A stretch of DNA of 64,000 nt, taken from NCBI GenBank assembly GCA_028723455.1, contig JAQYEW010000012.1, positions 62,001-126,000 of the forward strand. Reading direction: 5' to 3'. The number at the start of each line of letters is the position of its first letter. Position 1 is the stretch's first letter. The position numbers were made by a program, and so were the translations under genes. The DNA is from Prevotellaceae bacterium. GTDB lineage: Bacteria > Bacteroidota > Bacteroidia > Bacteroidales > Bacteroidaceae. Below are positions 1 to 9,296 of this stretch, in pieces. The notes beneath the pieces were generated by a model. The model made no database searches. It worked only from the letters and a program-made list of their open reading frames with translations, and was not told the DNA's origin.

Positions 1-27
1 AAGCAAGCTCTGAAGATTTTGAAGTGA
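1..27 (+). CDS. ruvA: RuvA C-terminus (partial, Holliday junction helicase subunit)
   Basis: The first 27 bases read KQALKILK followed by a TGA stop. This matches the usual end of Bacteroidetes RuvA domain III, and ruvA commonly precedes sprA in this phylum. The stop codon overlaps the GTG start of sprA (GTGA), which suggests translational coupling. Only eight residues are visible, so the call rests on a short match plus gene order. Confidence 0.5.
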   Translation, partial: KQALKILK

Positions 28-3000
28 GAAAAACGTGGATTCTTCTGACCGGCACCCTTCTGGCCATGGCACTCAACGCTATGGCCTTTGCCGCGTTGGC
101 ACATACAAGCGTCCGCCCAGCCCAAACAACTAACGAAGCCCCGGCAGACACCACCACGAAGCGCAAGCCACGATACAGCGTAAAACGCACCACAGCAACG
201 GAGGCACGCGACATCTCCAACAAAAGCACCGACCTGCGCGACCCCAGCAACCTACAGACGCAGGTGGAGTACAACGAAAAGGACAACACGTACAGCGTTG
301 GCACCATCCTGCAACAGCAACAAGCCAACGACAAAACAACTACCGCTCAATCTACGCTCAGCAACATCCCCGGCAGGCTGGGCGCACCCATGTTGCTCAG
401 CCAACAGGAGTACGCAAAGTGGACCCAGCGCCAAAGCCTGAAAAAATATTTCCGCGAGCGAAATGCCGAGGCTTTCAGCAGTGGTGGAAAAGAAAAATTC
501 GATTTTACAGACATGCACTTTGATTTAGGCCCGGCAGAGAAAATCTTCGGTCCCGGCGGCGTGCAAATCAAGACACAAGGTTCGGCAGAACTGAAAATGG
601 GCATGAACACCAAGAAGGTTGACAACCCCTCGCTGGCCCAAAACCGTCGCAAGACCGTAGGATTCGACTTTGACGAGAAAATCAATCTGAGCATGTCTGG
701 ATCCGTGGGCGACAAAATCAACCTGAGACTGAATTACAACACGGATGCCTCCTTCGACTTCGACGCCCAAAGCATGAAACTGAAATACGATGGCAAGGAA
801 GACGAAATCATCAAGCTCGTAGAGGCGGGAAACGTATCCATGCCCTCTAACAACAGCCTCATCCCTGGCATGAGCAGCCTCTTCGGTTTGCGAACCGACC
901 TTCAGTTCGGACGCCTTAAATTGCAGACCGTGGTCAGCCAAAAGCGGAGCAATTCCCGCAGCGTAAGTTCGAAAGGCGGTGCCAGCACCCAAAACTTTGA
1001 GTTCAGCGCAACCAACTACGAGGAGAACCGGCACTTTTTCCTCTCCCATTTCTTTCGTCAGCGTTATGACCAAAGCATGCGCTCACTGCCTAATATCGCC
1101 AGCGGCATTACCATCCAGCGTGTGGAGATTTGGGTAACGAACAAAACCGGCAACACGCAAAGTAACCGCAACATCATCGCACTGAGCGACCTGGGCGAAA
1201 CGACAAACATCGGAAGCAATCTGTGGAGCACTACGGGTGTCAGCGTGCCCTCAAACCGCGCCAACACGGAATATGCGACACTGACAAGCACCCTGGCCAA
1301 CGCACGAGACATTTCACAAGCCACCAATCTGCTGGACGGCTATGGATTGGTGGGCGGAGAGGATTATGAGAAACTGCAAAGCGCACGGCTCCTGAACAGT
1401 TCGGAATATTACATCAACACACAACTGGGCTACGTATCGCTCAACAGCACACTGCAGACCGACGATGTTCTGGCCATCGCCTTTGAATATACCTACGGAG
1501 GGGTTACCTATCAAGTGGGCGAATTCAGCAACGACCTGTCAAGTAACACACAAGCTCTTTTCGTAAAAATGCTCAAGGGTAGCAGCGGTTCGCCCCAATT
1601 GCCCACATGGCGTCTGATGATGAAAAACGTTTACAGCCTGGGAGCCACCACTACGCAGAAGGAGAAATTCAAGCTGGATATCAAATACCAAAGCGACAGC
1701 ACAGGTACCTATCTCAACTATCTGCCCGAACAGCAGCTGAAACAGACCACCCTGCTTTCGGCGATGAACCTGGACCGTCTGGACGACAACAACAAAGCCG
1801 TCAGCAGTGCAAACGGCAAGCAAGGCAACGGCAAGTTCGACTATGTAGAAGGCTACACCATTCGTGGCGGACGCATTTACTTCCCTGTGGCCGAACCTTT
1901 TGGCGAACACTTGAAGAAATTCGTCAACGACCCCATACTGGGGAAAAAATATGCCTTCACGGAACTGTACGACAGCACGAAGACCGTTGCCAAACAGATT
2001 GCCGAACACGATAAGTTCATCATCACGGGTCGGTACATGGGTTCGGCAGCAGGGCAGATTGACTTGGGTGCCACGAACATTGCCAACGGCAGCGTGGTTG
2101 TAACGGCCGGTGGCATCACGCTGACAGAGAACACGGACTATACGGTGGACTATAACATGGGCATCGTTACCATCACCAATCAAAGCATCATCGACGCGGG
2201 TACCACCGTTAACGCCAGTGTGGAGAGCAACGATTATTATGGCATGCAACGCAAAACGGTGTTGGGCATGAACATGGACTATGAGCTGAACAAGAATTTC
2301 ACCATAGGCGGATCACTATTCTTTTTGAACGAACAACCCATGACCACCAAGGTTGGCATGGGTAATGAGCCTTTGCGCAACACATTATGGGGCGCACACA
2401 TGTCGTGGAAACGCGAGAGCCAGTGGCTGACAAATATGCTTGACAAACTGCCCTTGATACGCGCCACACAACCCAGCCACATCAGTTTCAATGCCGAGTT
2501 TGCCCAACTGATGGCAGGACAGAACAAACGCATTCAGGGCGGTGCTTCGTACTTGGATGATTTTGAGAACTCCAGCAACAAGCTGAGCCTGGCTACACCT
2601 CAGTATTGGACCATGTCCAGCACCCCCAGCATGTTTGCCGAAAGCAAACTGACGAATGACGTCCGCTACGGGCATAACCGCGCCCTCCTGGCTTGGTACA
2701 ATGTAGACCCCCTCTTCACACGTCGAAGCTCCACGCTTACCCCCAGCCACATCAAAGGCGACCTGGAACAACTGTCGAACCACTATGTACGCGAAGTCTA
2801 CGAGAGCGAGCTCTACCCTCAAAAAGCACGCACCAGCTACAGCACGGCCAGCAACCTGAGCGTGCTGAACCTGGCCTATTACCCCCAGGAACGTGGAGCG
2901 TATAACCTCTCGACTGACGTTGACGCCAACGGCAACCTGTTGAACCCCACACAGAAATGGGGTGGCATGATGCGCAAAATGGATAACACGGACTTCGAGG

Positions 3001-6000
3001 CCATGAATATCGAATACGTGGAGTTCTGGATGATGGACCCGTTCTATTATACACGCAACCAGGCAGGCAACTATGGCGGTGATATGTACCTGAACCTTGG
3101 CGAGATTTCGGAAGACATCCTGAAGGACGGAAAAAAATATTTTGAGAGCGGAATGCCCATTGATGGCGACAGCACCTACTATTCCACAACCGTATGGGGT
3201 CGCGTCCCCAACACAAACAGCGTAACATACGCCTTTAACAACCAAGGCAACGCGCGTATCATGCAGGACATCGGACTCAACGGGCTCAACAGCCAAGAGG
3301 AACAGACATTCGGCACTTACGCAAAATATCTGCAAGAGATGGAGGGTAAGGTGGACCCACAAGTATTCAATAACATTAAGGCAGACCCCGCAGGCGACGA
3401 TTATCATTATTATCGTGGCTCGGACTATGACCGCGCCCAGACATCCATCCTGGACCGCTATAAGCGAATCAATATGCCCGAGGGCAACTCCCCCGATTCT
3501 GACAATTCGCCCGAAAGCTACGAAACCGCCTACAAGACAACGCCGGACGTGGAAGACCTGAACCAGGACTACACGCTGAACGAATACGAGAAATATTTCC
3601 AATATCGCATCAGCCTCCGTCCCCAAGACATGGTTGTGGGACGCAACCACATTGCCGACATGCGCACCGCCTCGCGTACCCTGCGCAACAACAAGACGGA
3701 AAGCATCAACTGGTACCTCTTCCGCATCCCCCTGAAAGAATATGACAGCAAGGTGGGGTCTATCAATGACTTCACCAGCGTCCGCTTTATGCGCCTCTTC
3801 CTGACAGGCTTTGAGCAGCCCATCGTAGTAAGACTGGCCACACTGGACCTTGTTTATGGCGATTGGCGCCCATACGAACAAGCGTTACAGAACGGACAAA
3901 GCGCAGCCAACGGGGCTAACCTGAAAGTAAGCACCGTAAGCATTGAGGAAAACTCGAATAAAACGCCCGTAAACTATGTCTTGCCTCCAGGCATCAGCCG
4001 GGTAACAGACCCGGGACAGAGCCAGATCGTTGAAGAAAACGAGCAAGCCCTTCAACTGATTGCCGAGAACCTACAGTCAGGAGAAGCCAAGGCCGTGTAT
4101 AAGAACACCAACTTCGACATGCGCCAGTACAAACACCTGCAAATGTTCGTGCATGCCAACGCCCTACTGAACGATGCCACCAACCTGCAAGATGGCGAAA
4201 CAAGTGTCTTCCTGCGTTTGGGTAGCGACTATAAAAACAACTTCTACGAATACGAGGTGCCCTTGAAGCTGACACCCGCCAACGAATACGGCCAGTTTAG
4301 CGCAGCCGCCAGCCGTGCTGTGTGGCCAGAGGAGAACATGCTCAACCTCGACCTGGACTTGCTGACGAACCTAAAAAAAGAACGGAACAAAATGAAGAGC
4401 ATGGGGCAGACCTCCTTCAGCCAACTCTTCAGCCAATACGACCCCAACCATCCCAGCAACCGCATGAGCGTGATGGGCAACCCCTCCTTGGGCGAAGTGA
4501 AGACCATCATGATTGGCGTGCGCAACAACGGACGCACGACAAAGAGCGTGGAGGTATGGGCCAACGAACTACGACTGCAGGAGTTCACGAACGAAGGAGG
4601 ATGGGCAGCCCAAGGCAACCTGAATATCCAACTGAGCGATCTGGGCAACGTATCTGCACAAGGACGCGTACAGACAGCGGGATTCGGCGGCATTGAGCAG
4701 AGTGTGGCAGAACGTTCGAACGAGGACAACTACAACTATACCATCACCACCAGTTTCGACTTAGGCAAACTCTTCCCCGAGAAGGCCAAAGTGAACGTGC
4801 CTTTCTATTACAGCTACAACAAAGAGATTGTAAAACCCAAGTACAATCCCCTGGATACGGACATGCGGCTAAGCGATGCCTTGGATGCCTTGCAAACAAA
4901 AGCGGAGCGCGACTCGCTGACAAGCCTTACGACAACAAACGAAACACAAAAGAACCTTTCTTTTAGCGGTGTGCGTGTGAACATCGCATCGCCCAAACAT
5001 CCCATGCCCTATGACCCGGCCAACTTCACCTTCAATTACAGCCATCAGAGCACACACAGCGAGGGAGTAACCACCGTTTATGAAGACAACAAACAATGGC
5101 GTGGCGGACTGAACTATAATTGGAGCCCCAACTGGAAGGCGTGGGAACCCTTCAAGAAACTAAAGAGCAAGAGCAAATGGCTTCAGCTGATAAAAGACCA
5201 GAACCTGAGCTTTGTGCCCCAAAACCTCAGTTTCAATACGGACATCACACGTACCTACTATGAACTGCAGGAACGCGACATCGACGATATAGAGAATCCC
5301 CAAGCCTTGCCCCTGAATTTCGCCCAAAGTTTCCTTTGGAACCGTGATTTCAGTTTGAAATGGGACCTTTTCAAAGCCCTGCACTTCAGTTTCCAAAGCG
5401 GGACGAATGCCGAGGTGGAAGAACCTTACATGCCTGTCAACAAGGACCTATATGCCGATGAGTACAGCGCATGGAAGGACAGCGTCAAGACCTCTTTGCG
5501 GCATTTCGGCCGTCCTTTGAGCTACAACCAAAACACACAGGTATCCTACAAGCTACCCATCAACAAGATTCCCCTTTTCGACTGGATAACCGCTGATGCC
5601 TCATATAACGGCACATATAGCTGGCTGCGCGGCACAGAAATGGAAAACGGAACGACCTTAGGCAACACCATCAACACCCAGCGTACCGTGAACATGAACG
5701 GCAAGCTGGCGATGGAGACGCTCTATAACCACTCCAAATTCCTGCAAGACGCCAACAAACGTTTCAGTGCCAGCAACGCCAAACGTGAAAGCAAGAAAAA
5801 GGTGGACGAAAAGAAAAAGGAGAAGGCTGATAAGAAAAAGGCCGAGGAGCAACTGCGTCTGGCACGTCAACAGGCCGAAGAGGAAGCGAAAAAACAGGGA
5901 CTGCCCGTTGACAGTATCCTGGCACGACAACAAACAGGCAAGGCAACTCCACAAAGCAACCAACGTGGTCAAAGCCAGCAGAAGAGCGTACTAAAGAACA

Positions 6001-7751
6001 AAGGATACAGCCAGGAGGTGGCTCTGCGCACAGACACGACAACAACCATCACGCACAACCAGAAAAGCAAGCGACTGATCGTTACGGCACGCGACAGTGT
6101 GGGCCGGCAAGTGAAGGTGAAATATAAAAAGCTGGACGAGAACAAGATTGTCATTTTGAACCGCGACAGTCTGAAATTGCGTGTCAACGTCGTTGCCAAG
6201 CCCAAACTGGAGGACGAGAAGTGGTATTCGTTCGCTCAGGCAGCGGCACGCTTTGCCATGATGGTGCGCAATGTCAGTGTGAGCTACCGCAATGCCTATA
6301 ACCTGACGTTGCCAGGCTTCATGCCCAACGTGGGCGACATGTTGGGTCAGCGTCGTACCGCCCAAGGAATGTTCTCCCCAGGTGTTGATTTTGGCTTTGG
6401 CCTCGTTGACGAGGACTATATCAACCGTGCCAAAGAACGCGGCTGGCTGCTGACAGCAGACAGCGTCAGTACGCCTGCCACAACCAACACCACAGAGGAC
6501 TTGCAAATCAAAGCTACTCTGGAGCCTTTTAGCGACCTGAATATCGACCTTAGCCTGTCGCATACCCGAAACAGCAGCAAGAGTATTCAATATATGTACG
6601 TGGGAAACCCGACCACTCAATCTGGCTCGCTGAACATGACGACAATCAGCATCCGCTCCGCTTTCCGAAGCGGAGGAAGCGCAAATAACGGCTATCGCTC
6701 GAAGACCTTTGAACAATTCCGGCGCAACCTACCCATCATCCGGCAGCGCGTAGAGGCTCAGTATGCTGGTTTGCAATATCCCCAAGGCATCGGACAGTCG
6801 GGAACGTTCGACCCCGCCAAGGGAACGGTGAACACCTATAGTAGCGATGTCATGATACCTGCCTTCCTTGCTGCCTACACCGGCGGCAATGCACGCAAAA
6901 CACCTTTGGACATTTTCCCCGCCATCAGCCGCATGCTGCCCAACTGGAACATGACATACAAAGGGCTGAGCACCCTGCCCTGGATACGCGACCATTTCAA
7001 GAGCGTGAATATTACTCACGGATACAGGAGCATTTTTAGCATTGGGTCATACAACAGCTACAGCAGTTGGGTACAAGCCTTTATGGGCAGCGACCTGGGT
7101 TTCGTGGAAAATCCCGCCACAGGAAATTACGTACCTTCTTCCATGTACGATATCAGTACTGTAAGCATCAACGAAAGCTTCACACCTTTGGTAGGAGTGA
7201 ACGTTACGTTTATGAACGACATGACATTCAAGGCAGAATACCGCAAGATTCGTTCAGTAACGCTTAGCATGTCCGCTGCCCAGATCAACGAAACCAGCAG
7301 CAACGACATGGTTTTAGGTTGGGGGTATAAGATTGCTGACTTTAAGTTAAGCAGCCTATGGGGAGGTGCACACCGGGGAGCCAGTGCCAAGCAGAAGAAG
7401 TCGAGGACCCGACGCACGCCCAATAGCAACACCCGCCAAAGCCAAGAGAGCAACAGCAATAGAAGCCGCAGCACACGCAGCAATTATGCTCACAGCCTGA
7501 ACCTCTCGTTTGACTTTAGCCTGCGCAATCAGTCGGCCCTACGCCGAGACATTGAAACAGGCATCAGCGAGGCCACCAGTGGCAACCGCGCAGTAAAGAC
7601 GAGTTTTCAGGCCAGCTATGCCATGAGTCGCTACGTAACCATGAGCCTCTACTACGACCGCCAGCGCAACCAGCCCCTGCTCTCCAACAGTGCCTACCCC
7701 ACCATTACGCAGGATTTCGGTATGAGCCTACGCTTCTCCCTGACGAGATAA
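24..7751 (+). CDS. sprA: SprA/Sov, giant T9SS outer-membrane translocon protein
   Basis: A 2575-residue protein with an N-terminal signal/anchor segment (about residues 5-27), the size and composition of the SprA (Sov) family. SprA is the outer-membrane translocon of the type IX secretion system and is also needed for gliding where that exists. The body is rich in beta-strand, aromatic and Asn/Gly residues, as expected for a very large barrel. A Lys/Glu-rich segment near residues 1915-1965 looks like a charged helical insert. The start is a GTG overlapping the ruvA stop; no ATG precedes the hydrophobic segment. Secreted clients with a T9SS-like tail occur in the same window (GH53 and alpha-amylase). 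The family call is firm; the exact start is less so. Confidence 0.93.
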   Translation: MRKTWILLTGTLLAMALNAMAFAALAHTSVRPAQTTNEAPADTTTKRKPRYSVKRTTATEARDISNKSTDLRDPSNLQTQVEYNEKDNTYSVGTILQQQQANDKTTTAQSTLSNIPGRLGAPMLLSQQEYAKWTQRQSLKKYFRERNAEAFSSGGKEKFDFTDMHFDLGPAEKIFGPGGVQIKTQGSAELKMGMNTKKVDNPSLAQNRRKTVGFDFDEKINLSMSGSVGDKINLRLNYNTDASFDFDAQSMKLKYDGKEDEIIKLVEAGNVSMPSNNSLIPGMSSLFGLRTDLQFGRLKLQTVVSQKRSNSRSVSSKGGASTQNFEFSATNYEENRHFFLSHFFRQRYDQSMRSLPNIASGITIQRVEIWVTNKTGNTQSNRNIIALSDLGETTNIGSNLWSTTGVSVPSNRANTEYATLTSTLANARDISQATNLLDGYGLVGGEDYEKLQSARLLNSSEYYINTQLGYVSLNSTLQTDDVLAIAFEYTYGGVTYQVGEFSNDLSSNTQALFVKMLKGSSGSPQLPTWRLMMKNVYSLGATTTQKEKFKLDIKYQSDSTGTYLNYLPEQQLKQTTLLSAMNLDRLDDNNKAVSSANGKQGNGKFDYVEGYTIRGGRIYFPVAEPFGEHLKKFVNDPILGKKYAFTELYDSTKTVAKQIAEHDKFIITGRYMGSAAGQIDLGATNIANGSVVVTAGGITLTENTDYTVDYNMGIVTITNQSIIDAGTTVNASVESNDYYGMQRKTVLGMNMDYELNKNFTIGGSLFFLNEQPMTTKVGMGNEPLRNTLWGAHMSWKRESQWLTNMLDKLPLIRATQPSHISFNAEFAQLMAGQNKRIQGGASYLDDFENSSNKLSLATPQYWTMSSTPSMFAESKLTNDVRYGHNRALLAWYNVDPLFTRRSSTLTPSHIKGDLEQLSNHYVREVYESELYPQKARTSYSTASNLSVLNLAYYPQERGAYNLSTDVDANGNLLNPTQKWGGMMRKMDNTDFEAMNIEYVEFWMMDPFYYTRNQAGNYGGDMYLNLGEISEDILKDGKKYFESGMPIDGDSTYYSTTVWGRVPNTNSVTYAFNNQGNARIMQDIGLNGLNSQEEQTFGTYAKYLQEMEGKVDPQVFNNIKADPAGDDYHYYRGSDYDRAQTSILDRYKRINMPEGNSPDSDNSPESYETAYKTTPDVEDLNQDYTLNEYEKYFQYRISLRPQDMVVGRNHIADMRTASRTLRNNKTESINWYLFRIPLKEYDSKVGSINDFTSVRFMRLFLTGFEQPIVVRLATLDLVYGDWRPYEQALQNGQSAANGANLKVSTVSIEENSNKTPVNYVLPPGISRVTDPGQSQIVEENEQALQLIAENLQSGEAKAVYKNTNFDMRQYKHLQMFVHANALLNDATNLQDGETSVFLRLGSDYKNNFYEYEVPLKLTPANEYGQFSAAASRAVWPEENMLNLDLDLLTNLKKERNKMKSMGQTSFSQLFSQYDPNHPSNRMSVMGNPSLGEVKTIMIGVRNNGRTTKSVEVWANELRLQEFTNEGGWAAQGNLNIQLSDLGNVSAQGRVQTAGFGGIEQSVAERSNEDNYNYTITTSFDLGKLFPEKAKVNVPFYYSYNKEIVKPKYNPLDTDMRLSDALDALQTKAERDSLTSLTTTNETQKNLSFSGVRVNIASPKHPMPYDPANFTFNYSHQSTHSEGVTTVYEDNKQWRGGLNYNWSPNWKAWEPFKKLKSKSKWLQLIKDQNLSFVPQNLSFNTDITRTYYELQERDIDDIENPQALPLNFAQSFLWNRDFSLKWDLFKALHFSFQSGTNAEVEEPYMPVNKDLYADEYSAWKDSVKTSLRHFGRPLSYNQNTQVSYKLPINKIPLFDWITADASYNGTYSWLRGTEMENGTTLGNTINTQRTVNMNGKLAMETLYNHSKFLQDANKRFSASNAKRESKKKVDEKKKEKADKKKAEEQLRLARQQAEEEAKKQGLPVDSILARQQTGKATPQSNQRGQSQQKSVLKNKGYSQEVALRTDTTTTITHNQKSKRLIVTARDSVGRQVKVKYKKLDENKIVILNRDSLKLRVNVVAKPKLEDEKWYSFAQAAARFAMMVRNVSVSYRNAYNLTLPGFMPNVGDMLGQRRTAQGMFSPGVDFGFGLVDEDYINRAKERGWLLTADSVSTPATTNTTEDLQIKATLEPFSDLNIDLSLSHTRNSSKSIQYMYVGNPTTQSGSLNMTTISIRSAFRSGGSANNGYRSKTFEQFRRNLPIIRQRVEAQYAGLQYPQGIGQSGTFDPAKGTVNTYSSDVMIPAFLAAYTGGNARKTPLDIFPAISRMLPNWNMTYKGLSTLPWIRDHFKSVNITHGYRSIFSIGSYNSYSSWVQAFMGSDLGFVENPATGNYVPSSMYDISTVSINESFTPLVGVNVTFMNDMTFKAEYRKIRSVTLSMSAAQINETSSNDMVLGWGYKIADFKLSSLWGGAHRGASAKQKKSRTRRTPNSNTRQSQESNSNRSRSTRSNYAHSLNLSFDFSLRNQSALRRDIETGISEATSGNRAVKTSFQASYAMSRYVTMSLYYDRQRNQPLLSNSAYPTITQDFGMSLRFSLTR

Positions 7752-7783
7752 TGACCGATGGAGAAGAAACCGTAAACCAAGAA

Positions 7784-7815
7784 TTTTTCACACTAAGAAA
7801 ATTTTACTATCTTTG
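7784..7815 (+). promoter_or_regulatory. Putative promoter of the fabG operon
   Basis: TATCTTTG at 7808-7815 matches the Bacteroidetes -7 consensus TAnnTTTG. A T-rich element (TTTTTC) lies 19 bp upstream in the -33 position. The predicted start point near 7820 gives a leader of about 40 nt before the fabG ATG. Confidence 0.6.
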
Positions 7816-7858
7816 TGCAGAATCTTTGAACAAACATAACAACAAATAAAGGAAAAAC

Positions 7859-8605
7859 ATGGGACTTTTAACAGGAAAGACCGCCCTCGTTACTGGTGCG
7901 GCACGTGGTATCGGTAAGGCAATTGCCTTGAAATTCGCTGCAGAAGGCGCCAACGTAGCTTTCACCGACCTTGTTATTGATGAGAACGGACAGGCTACTG
8001 AGGCCGAACTGAACGCCCTGGGCGTGAAAGCCAAAGGCTATGCCAGCAATGCCGCAGACTTTGCTCAGACAGAGGAGGTCGTAAAGCAGGTACACGCAGA
8101 CTTCGGCAGCATTGATATCCTTGTGAACAATGCCGGCATCACCAAGGACGGCCTGATGTTGCGCATGAGCGAAGCACAGTGGGACGCTGTTATTAACGTC
8201 AACCTGAAGAGTGCGTTCAATTTCATTCACGCCGTTGTGCCCATCATGATGCGCCAGCGCGGTGGCTCCATCATTAACATGGCAAGCGTTGTCGGCGTGC
8301 ATGGCAATGCAGGCCAAGCGAACTATGCTGCTTCCAAGGCAGGCATGATTGCCCTGGCCAAGAGTATTGCCCAGGAGATGGGTCCCCGTGGCATCCGTGC
8401 TAACGCCATCGCTCCCGGCTTTATCGAAACAGCCATGACGGCCCAGCTTTCTGATGAAGTACGTGAAGAATGGAAGAAACAGATTCCCTTGCGCCGTGGC
8501 GGACAGACCGAGGATGTGGCCAACACTGCACTCTATTTGGCCAGCGACCTGAGCAGCTATGTCAGCGGTCAGGTGATCCAAGTGGATGGTGGCATGAACA
8601 TGTAA
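7859..8605 (+). CDS. fabG: 3-oxoacyl-[acyl-carrier-protein] reductase FabG
   Basis: A 248-residue classical short-chain dehydrogenase that reduces 3-oxoacyl-ACP with NADPH in the type II fatty-acid synthesis cycle in the cytoplasm. The nucleotide-binding motif TGAARGIG is at residues 12-19 and NNAG at 90-93. The catalytic tetrad N114, S143, Y156 and K160 is complete, and the C-terminal IQVDGGMNM is typical of FabG. It has its own promoter and heads a run with the pseudouridine synthase (3 bp gap) and tamB. Other SDR reductases share the fold, but length and motifs favour FabG. Confidence 0.93.
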   Translation: MGLLTGKTALVTGAARGIGKAIALKFAAEGANVAFTDLVIDENGQATEAELNALGVKAKGYASNAADFAQTEEVVKQVHADFGSIDILVNNAGITKDGLMLRMSEAQWDAVINVNLKSAFNFIHAVVPIMMRQRGGSIINMASVVGVHGNAGQANYAASKAGMIALAKSIAQEMGPRGIRANAIAPGFIETAMTAQLSDEVREEWKKQIPLRRGGQTEDVANTALYLASDLSSYVSGQVIQVDGGMNM

Positions 8606-8608
8606 GGA

Positions 8609-9295
8609 ATGCACATCCTTTACGAAGACAATCATTTGATAATAGTCAACAAACAGGCAGGGGACATCGTTCAGGGAGACAAAACCGGCGATGCTCCCCT
8701 CTCTGACATTATCAAGGATTTCATTAAAGTGCGCGACAAAAAGCCTGGCAATGTCTTCCTTGGTGTTGTACACCGATTGGATCGCCCCGTAAGTGGTGTT
8801 TGCCTTTTTGCCAAGACCAGCAAGGCTCTTGCACGCATGAATGCCCTCTTTGCCAAGCACGAAGAGGTAAGAAAGACCTATTGGGCTATTGTAGGCAACC
8901 GACCTCCAAAGCCCGAAGGCACACTCGTTCATTGGCTTACACGTGATGAAAAACGCAATATGGCTCGTGCCTATGAACGCGAGGTGCCCAACAGCAAACG
9001 CGCCCACCTGGATTACCGCACCCTATGCCACAGCGACCGCTATTGGCTATTAGAGGTAACACTCCATACAGGCCGGCACCACCAGATACGCTGCCAACTG
9101 AGCAAAATAGGCTGCCCCATCAAGGGCGACTTGAAATATGGCGCACCGCGAAGCAATCCAGATGGCAGCATATCGCTCCACGCTCGTCGGTTGGATTTTA
9201 TTCATCCCGTTACCCAAAAAGAGATTGCTGTAGAAGCCCCCGTGCCTAATGACAAGCTGTGGCAGACAATGGAGACACAAGAAAACCCATTATAA
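8609..9295 (+). CDS. RluA-family RNA pseudouridine synthase
   Basis: A 228-residue cytoplasmic enzyme that isomerises uridine to pseudouridine in rRNA or tRNA. The family motif HRLDRPVSG is at residues 55-63 with catalytic D58, followed by the GRHHQIR block typical of RluA/RluC/RluD enzymes near residue 155. No S4 RNA-binding domain precedes the catalytic domain, so it is a short form and the target nucleotide cannot be predicted. It lies 3 bp after fabG and ends 1 bp before the tamB start, so all three genes are probably cotranscribed. Confidence 0.9.
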   Translation: MHILYEDNHLIIVNKQAGDIVQGDKTGDAPLSDIIKDFIKVRDKKPGNVFLGVVHRLDRPVSGVCLFAKTSKALARMNALFAKHEEVRKTYWAIVGNRPPKPEGTLVHWLTRDEKRNMARAYEREVPNSKRAHLDYRTLCHSDRYWLLEVTLHTGRHHQIRCQLSKIGCPIKGDLKYGAPRSNPDGSISLHARRLDFIHPVTQKEIAVEAPVPNDKLWQTMETQENPL

Positions 9296-9296
9296 C

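Noticed and set aside
2385-3881. Long open frame (498 codons) antisense to sprA
   Set aside because: It lies wholly inside sprA, has no start signal or family match, and its composition mirrors sprA codon bias.
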